Shown: piece by piece, positions 18,090-27,291 of the stretch
Numbering within the stretch: position 1 is the first letter of the stretch
Layout: each line of letters opens with the position of its first letter
Source: Pelotomaculum thermopropionicum SI
GTDB lineage: Bacteria; Bacillota; Desulfotomaculia; Desulfotomaculales; Pelotomaculaceae
Reading direction: 5' to 3'
NCBI GenBank assembly: GCA_000010565.1
Contig: AP009389.1
Location: 2,418,001-2,482,000 of the forward strand
Length of the DNA: 64,000 bases
The notes under the pieces: generated by a model
Seen by the model: only the letters and a program-made list of their open reading frames with translations
What the model was told of the DNA's origin: nothing
Database searches by the model: none
Position numbers and translations under genes: made by a program

Positions 18090-18475
18090 CATCGGTGTTC
18101 TGTTAAGACCTTAAAATAACATTAAAGGCCAGATATGGCACATATTCCCTGGGGCGAGGCACAAGGCCGAACTCAAGATCCACACCGCCATCGGACTCAC
18201 CGGCAACACCAAAAGCATAGGACTTTTTCCGGTAACACCGCCGAGATCAAAACAATCAGTATTGGTCCCTGGCTCAAGGACCACATCCTGCTATTCGACC
18301 TCGGCTACTTTAAATATGAACTATTCAGCAGGATCAGGAAAAACGAAGGCTACTTTGTCAGTCGGTTGAAAACTACGGCCAACCCCACCATCGTCTCGGT
18401 GCTGCGCACCTACCATGGCAATGCCATCGACCTGGCCGGCAAAAAGCTGCGGGATGTGCTTCCCCTTTTGCAGCA
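18090..18475 (+). pseudogene. IS4-type transposase fragment
   Basis: The plus strand reads HTAIGLTGNTKSI and, after a frameshift, SIGPWLKDHILLFDLGYFKY, ELFSRIRKNEGYFVSRLK and LRTYHGNAIDLAGKKLRDVL. The pattern with a catalytic Asp in LLFDLGYF and a downstream YFVSRLK matches the middle of IS4/ISH3-like DDE transposases. Both ends are lost; at 18475 it joins the hydrolase pseudogene at CAGCAGGTAAAGCC. Confidence 0.7.
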
Positions 18476-20144
18476 GGTAAAGCCTTTCCACCTCCCGGGA
18501 AAGCATTCTCTCGCCTGCAACCTCCACGGAAACGGTAATCTTTTGCGGTTCCAGGCTTTTGGCAAACGTCCCCGCCGGCTTCCCGCCGGCAGCCGGTCGC
18601 AGGGACCAGAAAAGGCCGGCCGGGTCGACGCCCTCATAGCTGCCGGAAACCGGCGCCTGGACGGCGGGGTCCACCTCCCCGCTCTGGTCCGCCTGGAAAA
18701 CGGCGCGGGATTCCCATTTAATCCCGCTGCTGTCCTGCTGTTCCGCCACCAGGGTCACCGGCGCCCCGGGAGTGAGCCCGGTGACTTTGATGTGCCACGG
18801 GTCGCCTGCAAGAGCTTTTAGCGGAGTGATCTCAAGGGTTGGCACAGTTTTACTTGAATCGCTTTTATCCTCCAACTTGTATTCCTCCTCCGCCGCGTAG
18901 TTTACAACCAGCCGCCATTCCGTGCCGTGCAGGCCCACCGTGGTTCAGGCCGACGTTTTGACCGCCTGTTTTTGAGGCGGCTGACCCGGGGGAGCATACG
19001 TCCCCACTCCGGCCCTGTCAGCAAGTGTTCTTTCGGCCAGGGCAGGCAGTCCGGTGTAATCGTGATAAAAGGGGTCTTTTAATACATTGCGGCCGATTTG
19101 TGAGCTGTCGCTGTCATAAAGGATATACCCGTCTTTCTGCATGACCATCATTTCCGGCCGCTGCCCCTGCAGTTCCGGGACGGCAAAACCGGCAAAGAGC
19201 AGTTGCGGTTTGATCAGTAAACTGACCGAGCCGATCAGTTCGTTTTGCCGGTTGAACACGGGCCGTTCCAGGTCCAATGCCGGAAAACCTTCCACTGCCG
19301 TGAACACGGAACTGATGACCGGGCGCCCGGTTTCCTTGAGCCTTCCGACCTGCTCCTGCCCGCTGATATCGGAACCGGCGAATTTATGGTAGGCGGCGGG
19401 TTCAACGGCGACAATCATTCCATTTTTATCCACGGTGCAGGCGTCCGCCACATAAGGGTAACGGGCCGCCAGCCCGCTCAAGATCCGGCGCGCTTCCTCC
19501 CCGTCCAGGCCGGTCCGGGACAGTTCCCCGGCCGCGGCGGCCAGGTCCCGGTCCACCCGGTCCAGTTCGTCCTGAATGTCGCGCTGCAGGTCAAGAAGCG
19601 GAGCCGGAAAACCGGCTACGGGGCCCTCCCGGAAGAGCGCAAGGGTCCGGGCCGCGTCATCCCACCGGGCTTGTGCGCCGGTGGCTTCCAGAATGATCTC
19701 CGGCGGCACAATCAGCCTGCCATTGTCAATTCCGGCGACAACCGGCATGGGCCACTCCCGGCCATTGATCCCGGCATCCTGTGATCCGGCGGTCACGGCC
19801 AGGGTTGCTCCCGGCAGGCACGCCACCGCCGTACCGGTATCGCCGGACCAGGATACCTTCGCTCCCATGGCCTCCAAAACCGGCCGCAGGGGGATCAGGA
19901 AGCGGCCGCTTTCCAAACGCGGGGGCACGTCAAAGGTAACCGGCCGGCCGTTCAGTTTCACGCTGAAGCCGGTTCCGGCGGCCGGCCCGGAAGACGCGGC
20001 GGCGCCTGTGCTCAGGACGCTGTCCTGCCGGGGCAAAACCTCCGCTTTGCCTTCCTGCGCCATTGCCCGGCCGTTAACCGCCACCAGAAGAAATACTGTC
20101 AGAACCAGGAGACAGAATACCGGGTAGAAAATTTTGTTCTTCAC
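18476..20144 (-). pseudogene. Copper-amine-oxidase-N/Cache/BAAT protein, broken copy
   Basis: Diverged copy (roughly 90%) of the gene at 40550-43165. A GTG start at 20144 precedes a signal peptide, the CAO-N-like domain and the Cache-like domain. A Trp codon in the parent (VWTTLGLHGTEWR) is TGA here (18945-18947). The frame resumes through the BAAT N-terminal domain (TPGAPVTLVAEQQD) and is cut at 18476 by the transposase fragment, removing the whole catalytic alpha/beta-hydrolase. Confidence 0.9.
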
Positions 20145-20195
20145 CTGCAAAGCTTCCCATGCTCAAAAGATATATTTTTCCTCTGCCTGTCTTCC

Positions 20196-20534
20196 CTACC
20201 CTGCCTTTGGTGCCGGTACCGTGTTGTCATGGTAGGTGGGAACGCAGATAGGAAAGGAATATACATCGGAACAGCCGGTCCCGCCCGCTACATTATCCAA
20301 CTGCTCACCGGTCAACTCGCCGGGATTGACCGGCAGCACCAGATAAACCACCTCTGCGGATTCCTCAACGACTTTGACCTCAACGTCTTCGGGAAGTTGG
20401 ACGCCCAATTGTTCAACGGCTCCTTTGGGATTCCCGACCAATGCTTTCTTAAATTCCCGGTCTTCCTGCGCTTTCCTGATGATTTGCTCCTTCAATTCTT
20501 TGCGGGTCACGGGTTTCTTTTCGCTTTCGATCAT
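20196..20534 (-). CDS. NHLP leader-family RiPP precursor
   Basis: 112 residues. The start at 20534 (MIESEKKPVTRKELKEQIIR) is chosen for the AAGGGGG upstream; an in-frame ATG 45 bases earlier lacks a site. The leader ends VAGG at 82-85. The 27-residue core has two cysteines (88, 97) in the pattern GCSDVYSFPICVPTY. It is clearly a paralogue of the core at 43290 (GCSxxxVYSYPICDPVY), and each gene has a CAO-N/Cache/BAAT gene copy on the opposite side from its upstream region in the same order, so the two loci were duplicated together. Confidence 0.85.
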   Translation of the reverse strand: MIESEKKPVTRKELKEQIIRKAQEDREFKKALVGNPKGAVEQLGVQLPEDVEVKVVEESAEVVYLVLPVNPGELTGEQLDNVAGGTGCSDVYSFPICVPTYHDNTVPAPKAG

Positions 20535-20604
20535 CTTTGTGTTACCCCCTTGTTCTCTAAATTTGGCCGGTCCGGCCATGCCGGCCCGCTACGGCTTACC
20601 GCAA

Positions 20605-20638
20605 GTTAATACGTTGCCGCCGCCTTTTCATTACACAC
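20605..20638 (+). repeat. ~35-bp intergenic motif copy
   Basis: GTTAATACGTTGCCG ... TTTTCATTACACA, about 70 bases upstream of the precursor start; flanked by CCGCAA/TTGC arms. Confidence 0.5.
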
Positions 20639-20644
20639 TTTTTT

Positions 20645-20745
20645 ATTCATTTTCCGGTTTGAACCGAAATCCGGTTTCAGCATCTCCTGCAGCGCAGGAA
20701 AGCCAACCGGGAACTCCAGTATGCCGGCAGCGTACGGGAAATACT
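20645..20745 (-). pseudogene. DUF3298-region remnant of the PdaC/chagasin gene
   Basis: The minus strand reads YEYFPYAAGILEFPVGFPAL then QEMLKPDFG, matching a 30-residue internal stretch of the protein at 38157-39986. Confidence 0.75.
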
Positions 20746-20907
20746 CATATAGCCGGAAACAGGACGCGATTTTGATTGCCATAGCCATTATAAATAATTG
20801 CGCATTAACCGGTAATGATTTGGAATGTTCCAAAAAATCAACCTGGATACATACATATAACTGGATGAATATATAGGCTCATACCCCGCGGAAGAAATGA
20901 CCGGTGT
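20746..20907. other. Spacer, nothing recognised
   Basis: AT-rich; no gene or repeat identified. Confidence 0.4.
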
Positions 20908-21039
20908 TTAAGGTGTAAAAAGGCAATGAGGATCACATTTGAAGAGACAAAAACCAGCCGCCGTTACATCATCTTTGAAGGCGGGAATGCAACCGGCCAA
21001 ATCTTTGCAGGTAGCAGCTTTATTTTCGGTTCCGCCCAT
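20908..21039 (-). CDS. Possible small Cys-rich peptide (43 aa)
   Basis: ATG 21037-21039 is preceded by AGGGGGG at a good distance, and the frame runs 43 codons to TAA. It begins MGGTENKAATCKDLAGCIPA and contains five cysteines (11, 17, 31, 35, 39). The segment CKDLAGCIPAFK resembles the precursor core end CNHLTGCTPAFRE at 17076, but there is no NHLP or Nif11 leader. It could be a leaderless relic of a core, a free-standing peptide, or chance. Confidence 0.4.
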   Translation of the reverse strand: MGGTENKAATCKDLAGCIPAFKDDVTAAGFCLFKCDPHCLFTP

Positions 21040-21096
21040 TTAATTCGCCCCCCTGTTTTTTTGCTTTTTCTTCTCATTTTTTAATTTGCTTTTTGT

Positions 21097-21132
21097 TTGT
21101 TGATTCGACAAAGCTTCTTTCTCATTACACAG
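21097..21132 (+). repeat. ~35-bp intergenic motif copy
   Basis: TTTGTTGATTCG ... TCTCATTACACAG, a divergent copy about 60 bases upstream of the small Cys-rich frame. Confidence 0.35.
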
Positions 21133-21198
21133 TTTTTTCAAAATGTGCAGTATTTTCTGCCGTCGCCGTATCAACCGTCAGGAAGCAAAAGAAATTTA

Positions 21199-22168
21199 TT
21201 ATCGAATACGGGAGTCCGGGGGCAAATCCGGTTTCGCTGCGTTATCTTGATTATTTAAGGGTCTGAATGATTTTAACACCGTTTCTGCTGAAGACATTAT
21301 TTCCGCGTACTCCTTTTGATCCGCCGGGCTATTATCATCATAAGGAGAACTGAAGGTAAAGACGGAGGCAAAAACCTTTCCGTCTATGACTCCGAGTTTT
21401 TCATATGGAAAGGGTTCGTTTTCCTTCTTTGAATCTTGCTCCCATTTGGCCACGCTCCCGTATTGTATTATATTGATGATCACCGGGTTCTGTATGGGCG
21501 CGTTTTTGGAAGCTGTCACGTGCCTGACCGTAAAACTGCCATTCTCTTCATTAATTTCCACTTTGCCTTTCCAAAACGCAGGAGCCTCCATGCTAAAGCC
21601 GTATTTTTCGCTGACAAGGCAAAGCTTTGGTTCCTCTACCTGGATCAGGTATTCGACAGTGTTGTCCGCCGTTGCAGACGCTTCTCCCTCCCATTCCCTG
21701 TAATATTTGAAAGTAATTTTCGTCTATGCTCTCAAGTTCGATCTTTCCGCCCTGCCTGTCCCAGGAAACTTTAAGACCGAGGTTGCCGGAGAAGAAACCC
21801 GCTCCCATGTATGTTCTGTCTCCGACGATTGTGCCGCCGTCGGCCCCGGTGCCCGGGCAGCCCCCGCTCATATAATAAACATGGCCGTTTGCGGTCACTC
21901 TGTTGTTCTGCAAATCAATCACAATGTTTTTACCGGGTCCGGAGACAGATACCGTGCCGTCCTTTTCCGACCAGCCTATTTTATAACCGAGGGCTTCACC
22001 AAGCGCCCGCAGCGGCAGGTAAACATTACCTCCGTCAATATGGGCGGCGGCTTGCATTTTGACGCCGTTCAGCTCTATTGCAGGCCGGTTGTCAACTGCT
22101 GCAAAACCAAACGCAGGCGCAAGCAGGATGAACAAAATAACGGCTCCAAGAATAACTTTTTAATACAT
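21199..22168 (-). pseudogene. PdaC/chagasin-type secreted protein, deleted copy
   Basis: Derived from a gene like 38157-39986. Codon 3 is TAA (22160-22162) where the intact gene has AAA. The CAO-N-like N-terminal domain follows, and then about 860 bases are missing: ELESI joins directly to the end of the chagasin-like domain (YYREWEG equivalent) in another frame. The last 130 codons (EKYGFSMEAPAFWKGKVE onward) are intact. Three separate lesions make it a clear pseudogene. Confidence 0.88.
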
Positions 22169-22181
22169 AGCATCTACACTC

Positions 22182-23597
22182 CTAAGATTTTTTGGGCTCT
22201 GCCTGCATGTTCTTTTCCTGCCGGTAGCGCGCCCGGACGTAATGCTCCAGGCTGTATTTCCACTCCATGCAGGCCGGCCTGTCCTTGTGGACGAACATGG
22301 CCCGGTAGCCGCAGCCCCCCATGCAGACGGGCAGCACCTTGCAGGCAAGGCAGTCCGCGTACTCGAAGGGTTCCCAGGTGAGCCAGCGGATTTCATGCAT
22401 CCGTTCATTTTTATCCCGTTGCTTAAATTCAGCAATATTGCCGATGCGGGCCGGCTTGTCGCCGATCTCGGACCAGCACTTGTACATACCGACGTCGGGG
22501 TCGACAACAAAGGCATTCATCCGGTTGGCCCCGCAGGCGTAAGCAATCCTGGGGTAGTGGGGGGTTTGGCCTGTTTTGAAGCCCCTTTGCCGCAAAGTCT
22601 CATGGAAGGCCTGGTTCAACACGGTGAACTCTTCCATGGTGGCGCAGGAACTTTCATGGGACTTGCAGCCCGCCGTGTCGGCGGCGACGTGACCCAGGTG
22701 GATGGAGATGTCCTTCAGGTTGTTTTCCTCCAGGATATCCAGGAGTTTTAACGCTTCTCCCATGTTGGAGCGGTCCACGTTGACGCGCAGGCTTACCTCC
22801 ATCTCGTTGGCCGCCAAAAGCTTGATGCCCGCCAGGATCCGGTGGAAGGTAGGACCGCCGCCCGCTTTCAGCATCCGGCGGCGGTTGTGCACTTCCGGCG
22901 GCCCGTCGAGGGTGATCTGAAAAAAATTGATCCGGCTGTCTTTCAGCTTTTGCACCAGGCCCGGGTCTTCCGCCAGCAGGTAGCCGTTGGTGATCATTCC
23001 GGCGGAATAATTAATCTTGTTCTCTTCGGTGACGGCGATTATTTTTTGCGTCAGGTCGAAGATGATCTCTTTGGCCAGCAGGGGCTCCCCGCCGTACCAG
23101 GTGATATGGACACCTCTAACGGTTTTGGCCGCCTGTGCGATGAACTTCAGCAGTTCTTCCCGCACGTTCTCCGGCATGAAGGCGTTTCGTCCGTCCCGCC
23201 GGTCCCCGTTTTCCCCCGCCTGTTCGTAGCAGTAGGTGCAGGCGAAGTTGCACTGCAGGGTGGGGGCGACGGTGAAGCCGATTCCCATCCGGTTGTATTA
23301 ATTGCTGTTATAAGCATATTTCAGGATTTTCAGCTCGTCGGCCGCATCATCCAGGATAAAGCCTCCCTGCTTCAACCCGTCGGCAAAGCGCCTGGCAGGG
23401 TCAGGCAGGGTGTCGTAATCGAACCGGGGAAGGTCCAGCAGATCCAGGTAGGTCTTCTCCACTTCGGCCAGGGCGGTGGTGAGGCTGTTGAAAACGATCA
23501 CCTTTGCCGGGTCGTCCGCGGGCCAGATAAAGTTATACTTGGACGGTTTCACTTGTTTCAGCCCTTTCTTAATTTCAACCGTCAAATTTTTACACAT
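22182..23597 (-). pseudogene. Radical SAM/SPASM peptide maturase, split by a stop codon
   Basis: Homologous to 46590-47996. The N-terminal frame (23597-23298, MCKNLTVEIKKGLKQVKPSK) ends where a Lys codon has become TAA (23298-23300). An ATG ten bases further (23288) reopens the frame and gives 368 residues with the [4Fe-4S] motif CNFACTYC, TWYGGEPLL, ITLDGPPEVHNRRR, and SPASM cysteines from CGANRMNAF to CLACKVLPVCMGGCGYRAMF. Translational re-initiation could in principle make both halves. The leader-binding N-terminal part would be separate, so activity is doubtful. Confidence 0.8.
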
Positions 23598-23615
23598 TAA
23601 CCTGCCCGGTCATTT

Positions 23616-23651
23616 TCATTCACGGCAGGCAGGCGTGCATCCGGTCAGATT
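23616..23651 (-). pseudogene. NHLP precursor core remnant
   Basis: The minus strand reads NLTGCTPACRE then stop, almost the same as the core end of the precursor at 17076-17384. It lies just upstream of the radical SAM gene, where a precursor would be expected. Confidence 0.6.
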
Positions 23652-23737
23652 TTTTTTTGAACTCTTTTAACCATCTCCAATATTTTTTCGGCTCCGATTG
23701 CAGATTCTTTCCCCGCCGGTTAATAACAGCCGCAGCA

Positions 23738-23946
23738 GACGAGGGTGTTTTTTTACCCGGGAAGAGCTTTTTCCGGCGGCGCGCCGGTCAGCAGGCACCC
23801 GGAAGCAGGGACCAGGTGAACGCTTGTTTTCATAGCCCCCCACCGCCAATCACCCGGTGTATAAAATCCCGGTTGCCGCTTGTGGCCAGCGCCCGGCCAA
23901 CTTTGCTTCAGGCCGGGCGACCGGCAATCAGGGTCACAATCCAAAC
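23738..23946 (-). pseudogene. Collapsed copy of a radical SAM-radical SAM-GNAT operon
   Basis: About 60 bases match 48748-48805 (radical SAM around VPASGRLLTGAPPEKAL) and join directly to about 115 bases matching 51833-51945 (GNAT start and upstream flank). Some 3 kb are missing relative to that operon. Here the GNAT start reads ATG AAA ACA AGC after GGGGGGCT, which hints at the true start of the GNAT gene at 51.8 kb. Confidence 0.8.
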
Positions 23947-23950
23947 TTCT

Positions 23951-24280
23951 CTATGACCGGTAAAGCAGCCAGCAATTAAAATTCCAACGGCCATGGCACA
24001 GGCACCAGTCCCCCGGCAGTTCCAGGCCGCCCGCGACGCCTTCCAACTGTTCATCGGTCAACCCGGCGGGATTGACCGGCAGCACCAGGTACAGCACTTG
24101 GGGCGATTCTTCGACCACTTTGATCTCAACCTCCGCAGGAAGTTGAACTCCCAACCGCCCGAAGGCCTCCTTGGGATTGTTCAGCAGGATTTCTTTAAAG
24201 TCTTTGTCTGACAGCGCCTTGTTGATGATTTGCTCCTCGATCTCCTGGCGGGTCATGGGTTTCATTTCGTTTTCACTCAT
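23951..24280 (-). CDS. NHLP leader-family RiPP precursor
   Basis: 109 residues; a standard leader (MTRQEIEEQIINKALSDKDF, NNPKEAFGRLGVQLP, YLVLPVNPAGLTDEQLEGVA) ending AGG at 83-85. The 24-residue core is aromatic-rich with three cysteines (93, 95, 103) and begins LELPGDWCLCHGRW. In transcription order it is the first gene of the collapsed operon at 23738-23946, so its original partners were probably a radical SAM pair and a GNAT enzyme. A good Shine-Dalgarno (GGAGG) lies upstream. Confidence 0.87.
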   Translation of the reverse strand: MSENEMKPMTRQEIEEQIINKALSDKDFKEILLNNPKEAFGRLGVQLPAEVEIKVVEESPQVLYLVLPVNPAGLTDEQLEGVAGGLELPGDWCLCHGRWNFNCWLLYRS

Positions 24281-24357
24281 TTTCTTGACCTCCTCGAATT
24301 TTTTCCCGGGTCAGGGGGACAGGTCTCTTCCCCAGGCAGGCCGGTGATGTCCCGCCC

Positions 24358-24540
24358 CTAAAACAGGATTTTCCCCGACCGGGGCTTGACGGCTCCGGCA
24401 ATGGCACGCAGGGCGGCGGTTTTATCGGCGCCGTTGGCCCCGATCAGGGTGACCACCGCTCCCGCGGGGACCCTGAGGCTGATCCCCTTCAACACCCGGA
24501 TGTTGCCGTAGTACGATTCCACGTCTATGAGTTCAAGCAA
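24358..24540 (-). pseudogene. livF: livF remnant (LIV ABC ATPase), 3'-truncated
   Basis: Starts MLELIDVESYYGNIRVLKGI, typical of LivF, and overlaps livG by eight bases as in intact LIV operons. Only 60 residues remain. The Walker A reads GANGADKT instead of GANGAGKT, replacing an essential Gly with Asp. The signature and Walker B are missing. The transport system therefore lacks one ATPase unless another is supplied in trans. Confidence 0.88.
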
Positions 24541-25303
24541 GGCCGGTTTCCTCCCTTCCGAGGTAGGCCCGGATTACCTCCGGGTCGTCCCGCACCCGGT
24601 TCGGGGTTCCCTCGGCAATCTTTTGGCCGAAATTCAGCACCGCCACCCGGTCGCACAGGCTCATCACCAGGTTCATGTCGTGCTCGATAATCAACACGGC
24701 AATCCCCGTCTCCCTGATCCGCCGGATCATTTCCTGCAGGGACTCGCTTTCCGCTTCATTCAGGCCCACTGCTGGTTCGTCCAGCAGGATGATCCCGGGC
24801 CGGGTGGCCAGGGCACGGGCGATTTCCAGCCGCCGCTGACAACCGTAGGGCAGGGCGGCCGCCGCAATATCGCGATACGGGGCCAGCCCGACCATGGCCA
24901 GCAGTTCCCCGGCCCGCTCCCGCACCTCCCGCTCCTCTTTCCGGAAAGCGCCGGTGCGGAAGAAGGCCTGCCAGGCACCGGTCCGGGTGCGGCAGTACTG
25001 GCCGGCCATGATGTTTTCCAGGGCCGTCAGGTGGTTGAACAGCCGGATATTCTGAAAGGTCCGGGCGACGCCCAGGGCGGTAATCCGGTGCGGTTTCTTC
25101 CCGGCCAGGGAGGCGCCGCTCAGCAGTATGTCGCCGCCCGACGGGGGCAAAAGGCCGGAGATCAGGTTGAACACCGTGGTTTTCCCGGCGCCGTTGGGGC
25201 CGATCAGTCCGACGATTTCCCCCCGGGCCACCTCCAGGTCTAAGTTATCCACGGCGGTCAGCCCGCCGAAACGTTTGGAGACCCCTTTCAATTGCAGCAA
25301 CAA
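24533..25303 (-). CDS. livG: Branched-chain amino-acid ABC transporter ATPase LivG
   Basis: 256 residues, TTG start at 25303 behind GGAGG. Walker A GPNGAGKTT, signature LPYGCQRRLEIARALATRP (LivG-type signature), Walker B IILLDEPAVGLNEAE, and switch His in IEHDMNLVMSLCDRVAVL are all present, and the C-terminus ends VRDDPEVIRAYLG as is usual for LivG. It follows livM with a two-base gap and overlaps the livF remnant. Confidence 0.94.
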   Translation of the reverse strand: MLLQLKGVSKRFGGLTAVDNLDLEVARGEIVGLIGPNGAGKTTVFNLISGLLPPSGGDILLSGASLAGKKPHRITALGVARTFQNIRLFNHLTALENIMAGQYCRTRTGAWQAFFRTGAFRKEEREVRERAGELLAMVGLAPYRDIAAAALPYGCQRRLEIARALATRPGIILLDEPAVGLNEAESESLQEMIRRIRETGIAVLIIEHDMNLVMSLCDRVAVLNFGQKIAEGTPNRVRDDPEVIRAYLGREETGLA

Positions 25304-25305
25304 GA

Positions 25306-26280
25306 TTAATCCACCTCCCCGGAGGAAGACCTTGCATCCATGCCGTCCATTCCCGGCTTTTTACGGAGGGAGAACCGGCACAGCAACTGCCGGTCAATCA
25401 GCCCCTGGGGCCTGAACACCATCATTGCCGCCAGCAGCGCCCCGAAAATAATCCACCGGAAGTCTTGCATAAACCGCAAAAACTCGGGCAGAACGCTTAA
25501 GACGGCCGCTCCCAGAAGCCCACCCCAAACCAGCTCGCTGCCGCCCAGGACGACGAACAGCAGGATGTTGACGGCCCGGTGGTAGTTGAAGTCACCGGGG
25601 GCGATAAAATTGGTGACATGGGCGCTGATGGCCCCGGCCAGTCCCGCCAGAAAGGCCCCCTGCACAAAGGCCAGCATCTTTATGTAGGTGGCGCCGATGC
25701 CCATCACTCCGGACGCCACTTCGTCGGCCTTGACGGCCGCCATGGCGCGACCGGTGCGGGAGTTCTCCTGACGCAGAACGAACGCCACACAGGCAGCCAG
25801 CACGAAATAACAGAAGACCACTGTGGTCAGGGCAGCCAGCCGGGGCAGGTCAAGCCCCGCCAGGCCCCCCTGCAGCCCCCAGGACCGGTACAGGGCGGAG
25901 AAATAGTCGTTCAGGTTGGGTATTTCCGGCATGCCCAGGGCGCCGTTGGTTATCTTCAGGTTCAAGAAAAGCACCCGCACCACCTCACCGAAGCCCAGGG
26001 TGGCGATGGCCAGGTAAACCCCGGTGAGGCGCAGGGCCGGAAACCCCAGCAGGACGCCCGCCAGCGCCGCTGCCGCGGCCCCGGCGGGTATGGTGGTGAA
26101 AACGGGCATTCCGTAATGAAGGCTCAGGATGGCGGCAGTATAGGCTCCGATGCTCATAAACCCCGCGCAGCCCAGGGAAAGCTGGCCGGCGGAAAGGGGC
26201 AGGTAAAAACTGAGGGCCAAGATGGAGTTTACAGCCATGAAAGTGATTATCTGCAGGTGATAAACATTTAATAAATCCAT
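25306..26280 (-). CDS. livM: Branched-chain amino-acid ABC permease LivM
   Basis: About 324 residues. ATG 26280 (MDLLNVYHLQIITF) is preferred over an overlapping GTG at 26289. Family marks are LPLSAGQLSLGCAGFMSIGA, LRLTGVYLAIATLGFGEVVR, and GRAMAAVKADEVASGVMGI, the cytoplasmic EAA loop. About nine membrane segments. It ends in the hydrophilic tail expected for LivM. Operon with livH and livG. Confidence 0.93.
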   Translation of the reverse strand: MDLLNVYHLQIITFMAVNSILALSFYLPLSAGQLSLGCAGFMSIGAYTAAILSLHYGMPVFTTIPAGAAAAALAGVLLGFPALRLTGVYLAIATLGFGEVVRVLFLNLKITNGALGMPEIPNLNDYFSALYRSWGLQGGLAGLDLPRLAALTTVVFCYFVLAACVAFVLRQENSRTGRAMAAVKADEVASGVMGIGATYIKMLAFVQGAFLAGLAGAISAHVTNFIAPGDFNYHRAVNILLFVVLGGSELVWGGLLGAAVLSVLPEFLRFMQDFRWIIFGALLAAMMVFRPQGLIDRQLLCRFSLRKKPGMDGMDARSSSGEVD

Positions 26281-26285
26281 CCCGC

Positions 26286-27167
26286 TCACCCCTTCCTGCC
26301 CTCAAGCTTGCCGAAAATACCGGAAGGTTTGATCAGCAGCACCGCAATCAAGATGATGAAGGCCACGGCGTCACGGTACGACGACCCGATGTAAGCGATG
26401 GCCAGCACTTCCGCCGCTCCCAGCAGCAGGCCGCCCGCCACCGCGCCGGCCACGCTGCCCATGCCGCCCACGATGATTATGGCCAGCCCTTTAAGGCCGT
26501 AGGCAATGCCCATGGTGGGGGACACGGCGTTGAACTGCAGCCCCACCAGCACCCCGGCGGCGCCGCCCAGGGCCGACGCCATTACCACGGCGGCCGCCAT
26601 GACCGAATTGACGTTCACGCCCATCAGCCCCGCGGCTTCGGGGTTTTCCGCCACGGCCCGCAGCGCCTTGCCCAGCCTGGTGCGGGCCAGCAGCACTTTT
26701 AAGGCAGCCACCAGGGCCAGGGATATGCCCAGGATGACGATTTGCAGCAGGGAAATGTTGACAGTCCCGAACAGGTTAAAAAACCTGGGCTCGACGCTGG
26801 CAGGAAACCTGACGGACTGGGGGCCGAATATCTTCATGGCCAGGCTCATCAGGAAAATGGACACGCCGATGGTGCTGATCAGCGGCGCCAGGTGCGAAAC
26901 CCCCTGTTTTCTTAAAGGCCGCAGGGCCAGGCGCTCAAGCGCCCAGCCCAGCAAACCGGCGCCGATCATGGCGCCGGCCACCGCCGCCCAGACCGGGCAG
27001 CACGTCCCGGTAACCAGCAGGAGCCCGATAAATGCCCCGATCATGAATATTTCCGCGTGGGCCATGTTGATGATTTCCAGCACCCCGAAAACCAGCGTGT
27101 ACCCTGCAGCCACCAGGGCATAAGTGGCTCCCGCCGTCAAACCGTTGACCACCTGCTGCCAGAACAT
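26286..27167 (-). CDS. livH: Branched-chain amino-acid ABC permease LivH
   Basis: 293 residues starting MFWQQVVNGLTAGATYALVA. Contains the LivH signatures INMAHAEIFMIGAFIG, TRLGKALRAVAENPEAAGLM (EAA loop) and GLKGLAIIIVGGMGSVAGAV. About eight membrane segments. The gene is 124 bases downstream of livK and runs directly into livM. Confidence 0.94.
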   Translation of the reverse strand: MFWQQVVNGLTAGATYALVAAGYTLVFGVLEIINMAHAEIFMIGAFIGLLLVTGTCCPVWAAVAGAMIGAGLLGWALERLALRPLRKQGVSHLAPLISTIGVSIFLMSLAMKIFGPQSVRFPASVEPRFFNLFGTVNISLLQIVILGISLALVAALKVLLARTRLGKALRAVAENPEAAGLMGVNVNSVMAAAVVMASALGGAAGVLVGLQFNAVSPTMGIAYGLKGLAIIIVGGMGSVAGAVAGGLLLGAAEVLAIAYIGSSYRDAVAFIILIAVLLIKPSGIFGKLEGRKG

Positions 27168-27291
27168 GGTCTGAAATTCACCTTCTTAATTGATTCGGGT
27201 TAAAGTCCAAAGTCTAAGTCCTTTCAACTTTCGACCTTGAAATTTAATCTCCGGCTTTTGACCTGTAACTTTCTTTGGCTTCCGGCTATTT
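27168..27291. other. livK-livH spacer with GAAAGTC-type repeats
   Basis: On the minus strand it carries degenerate direct repeats of (G/C)AAAGT(C/T), for example around AAGGTCGAAAGTTGAAAGGA. A similar stretch is found at 62870-62935 upstream of the HlyD gene's neighbour. CTTTCGACCTT is shared exactly. Confidence 0.4.

Noticed and set aside
18321..18938. 205-codon frame as an independent gene
   Set aside because: It is the part of the broken Cache/BAAT gene after the TGA, running on into antisense of the transposase fragment.
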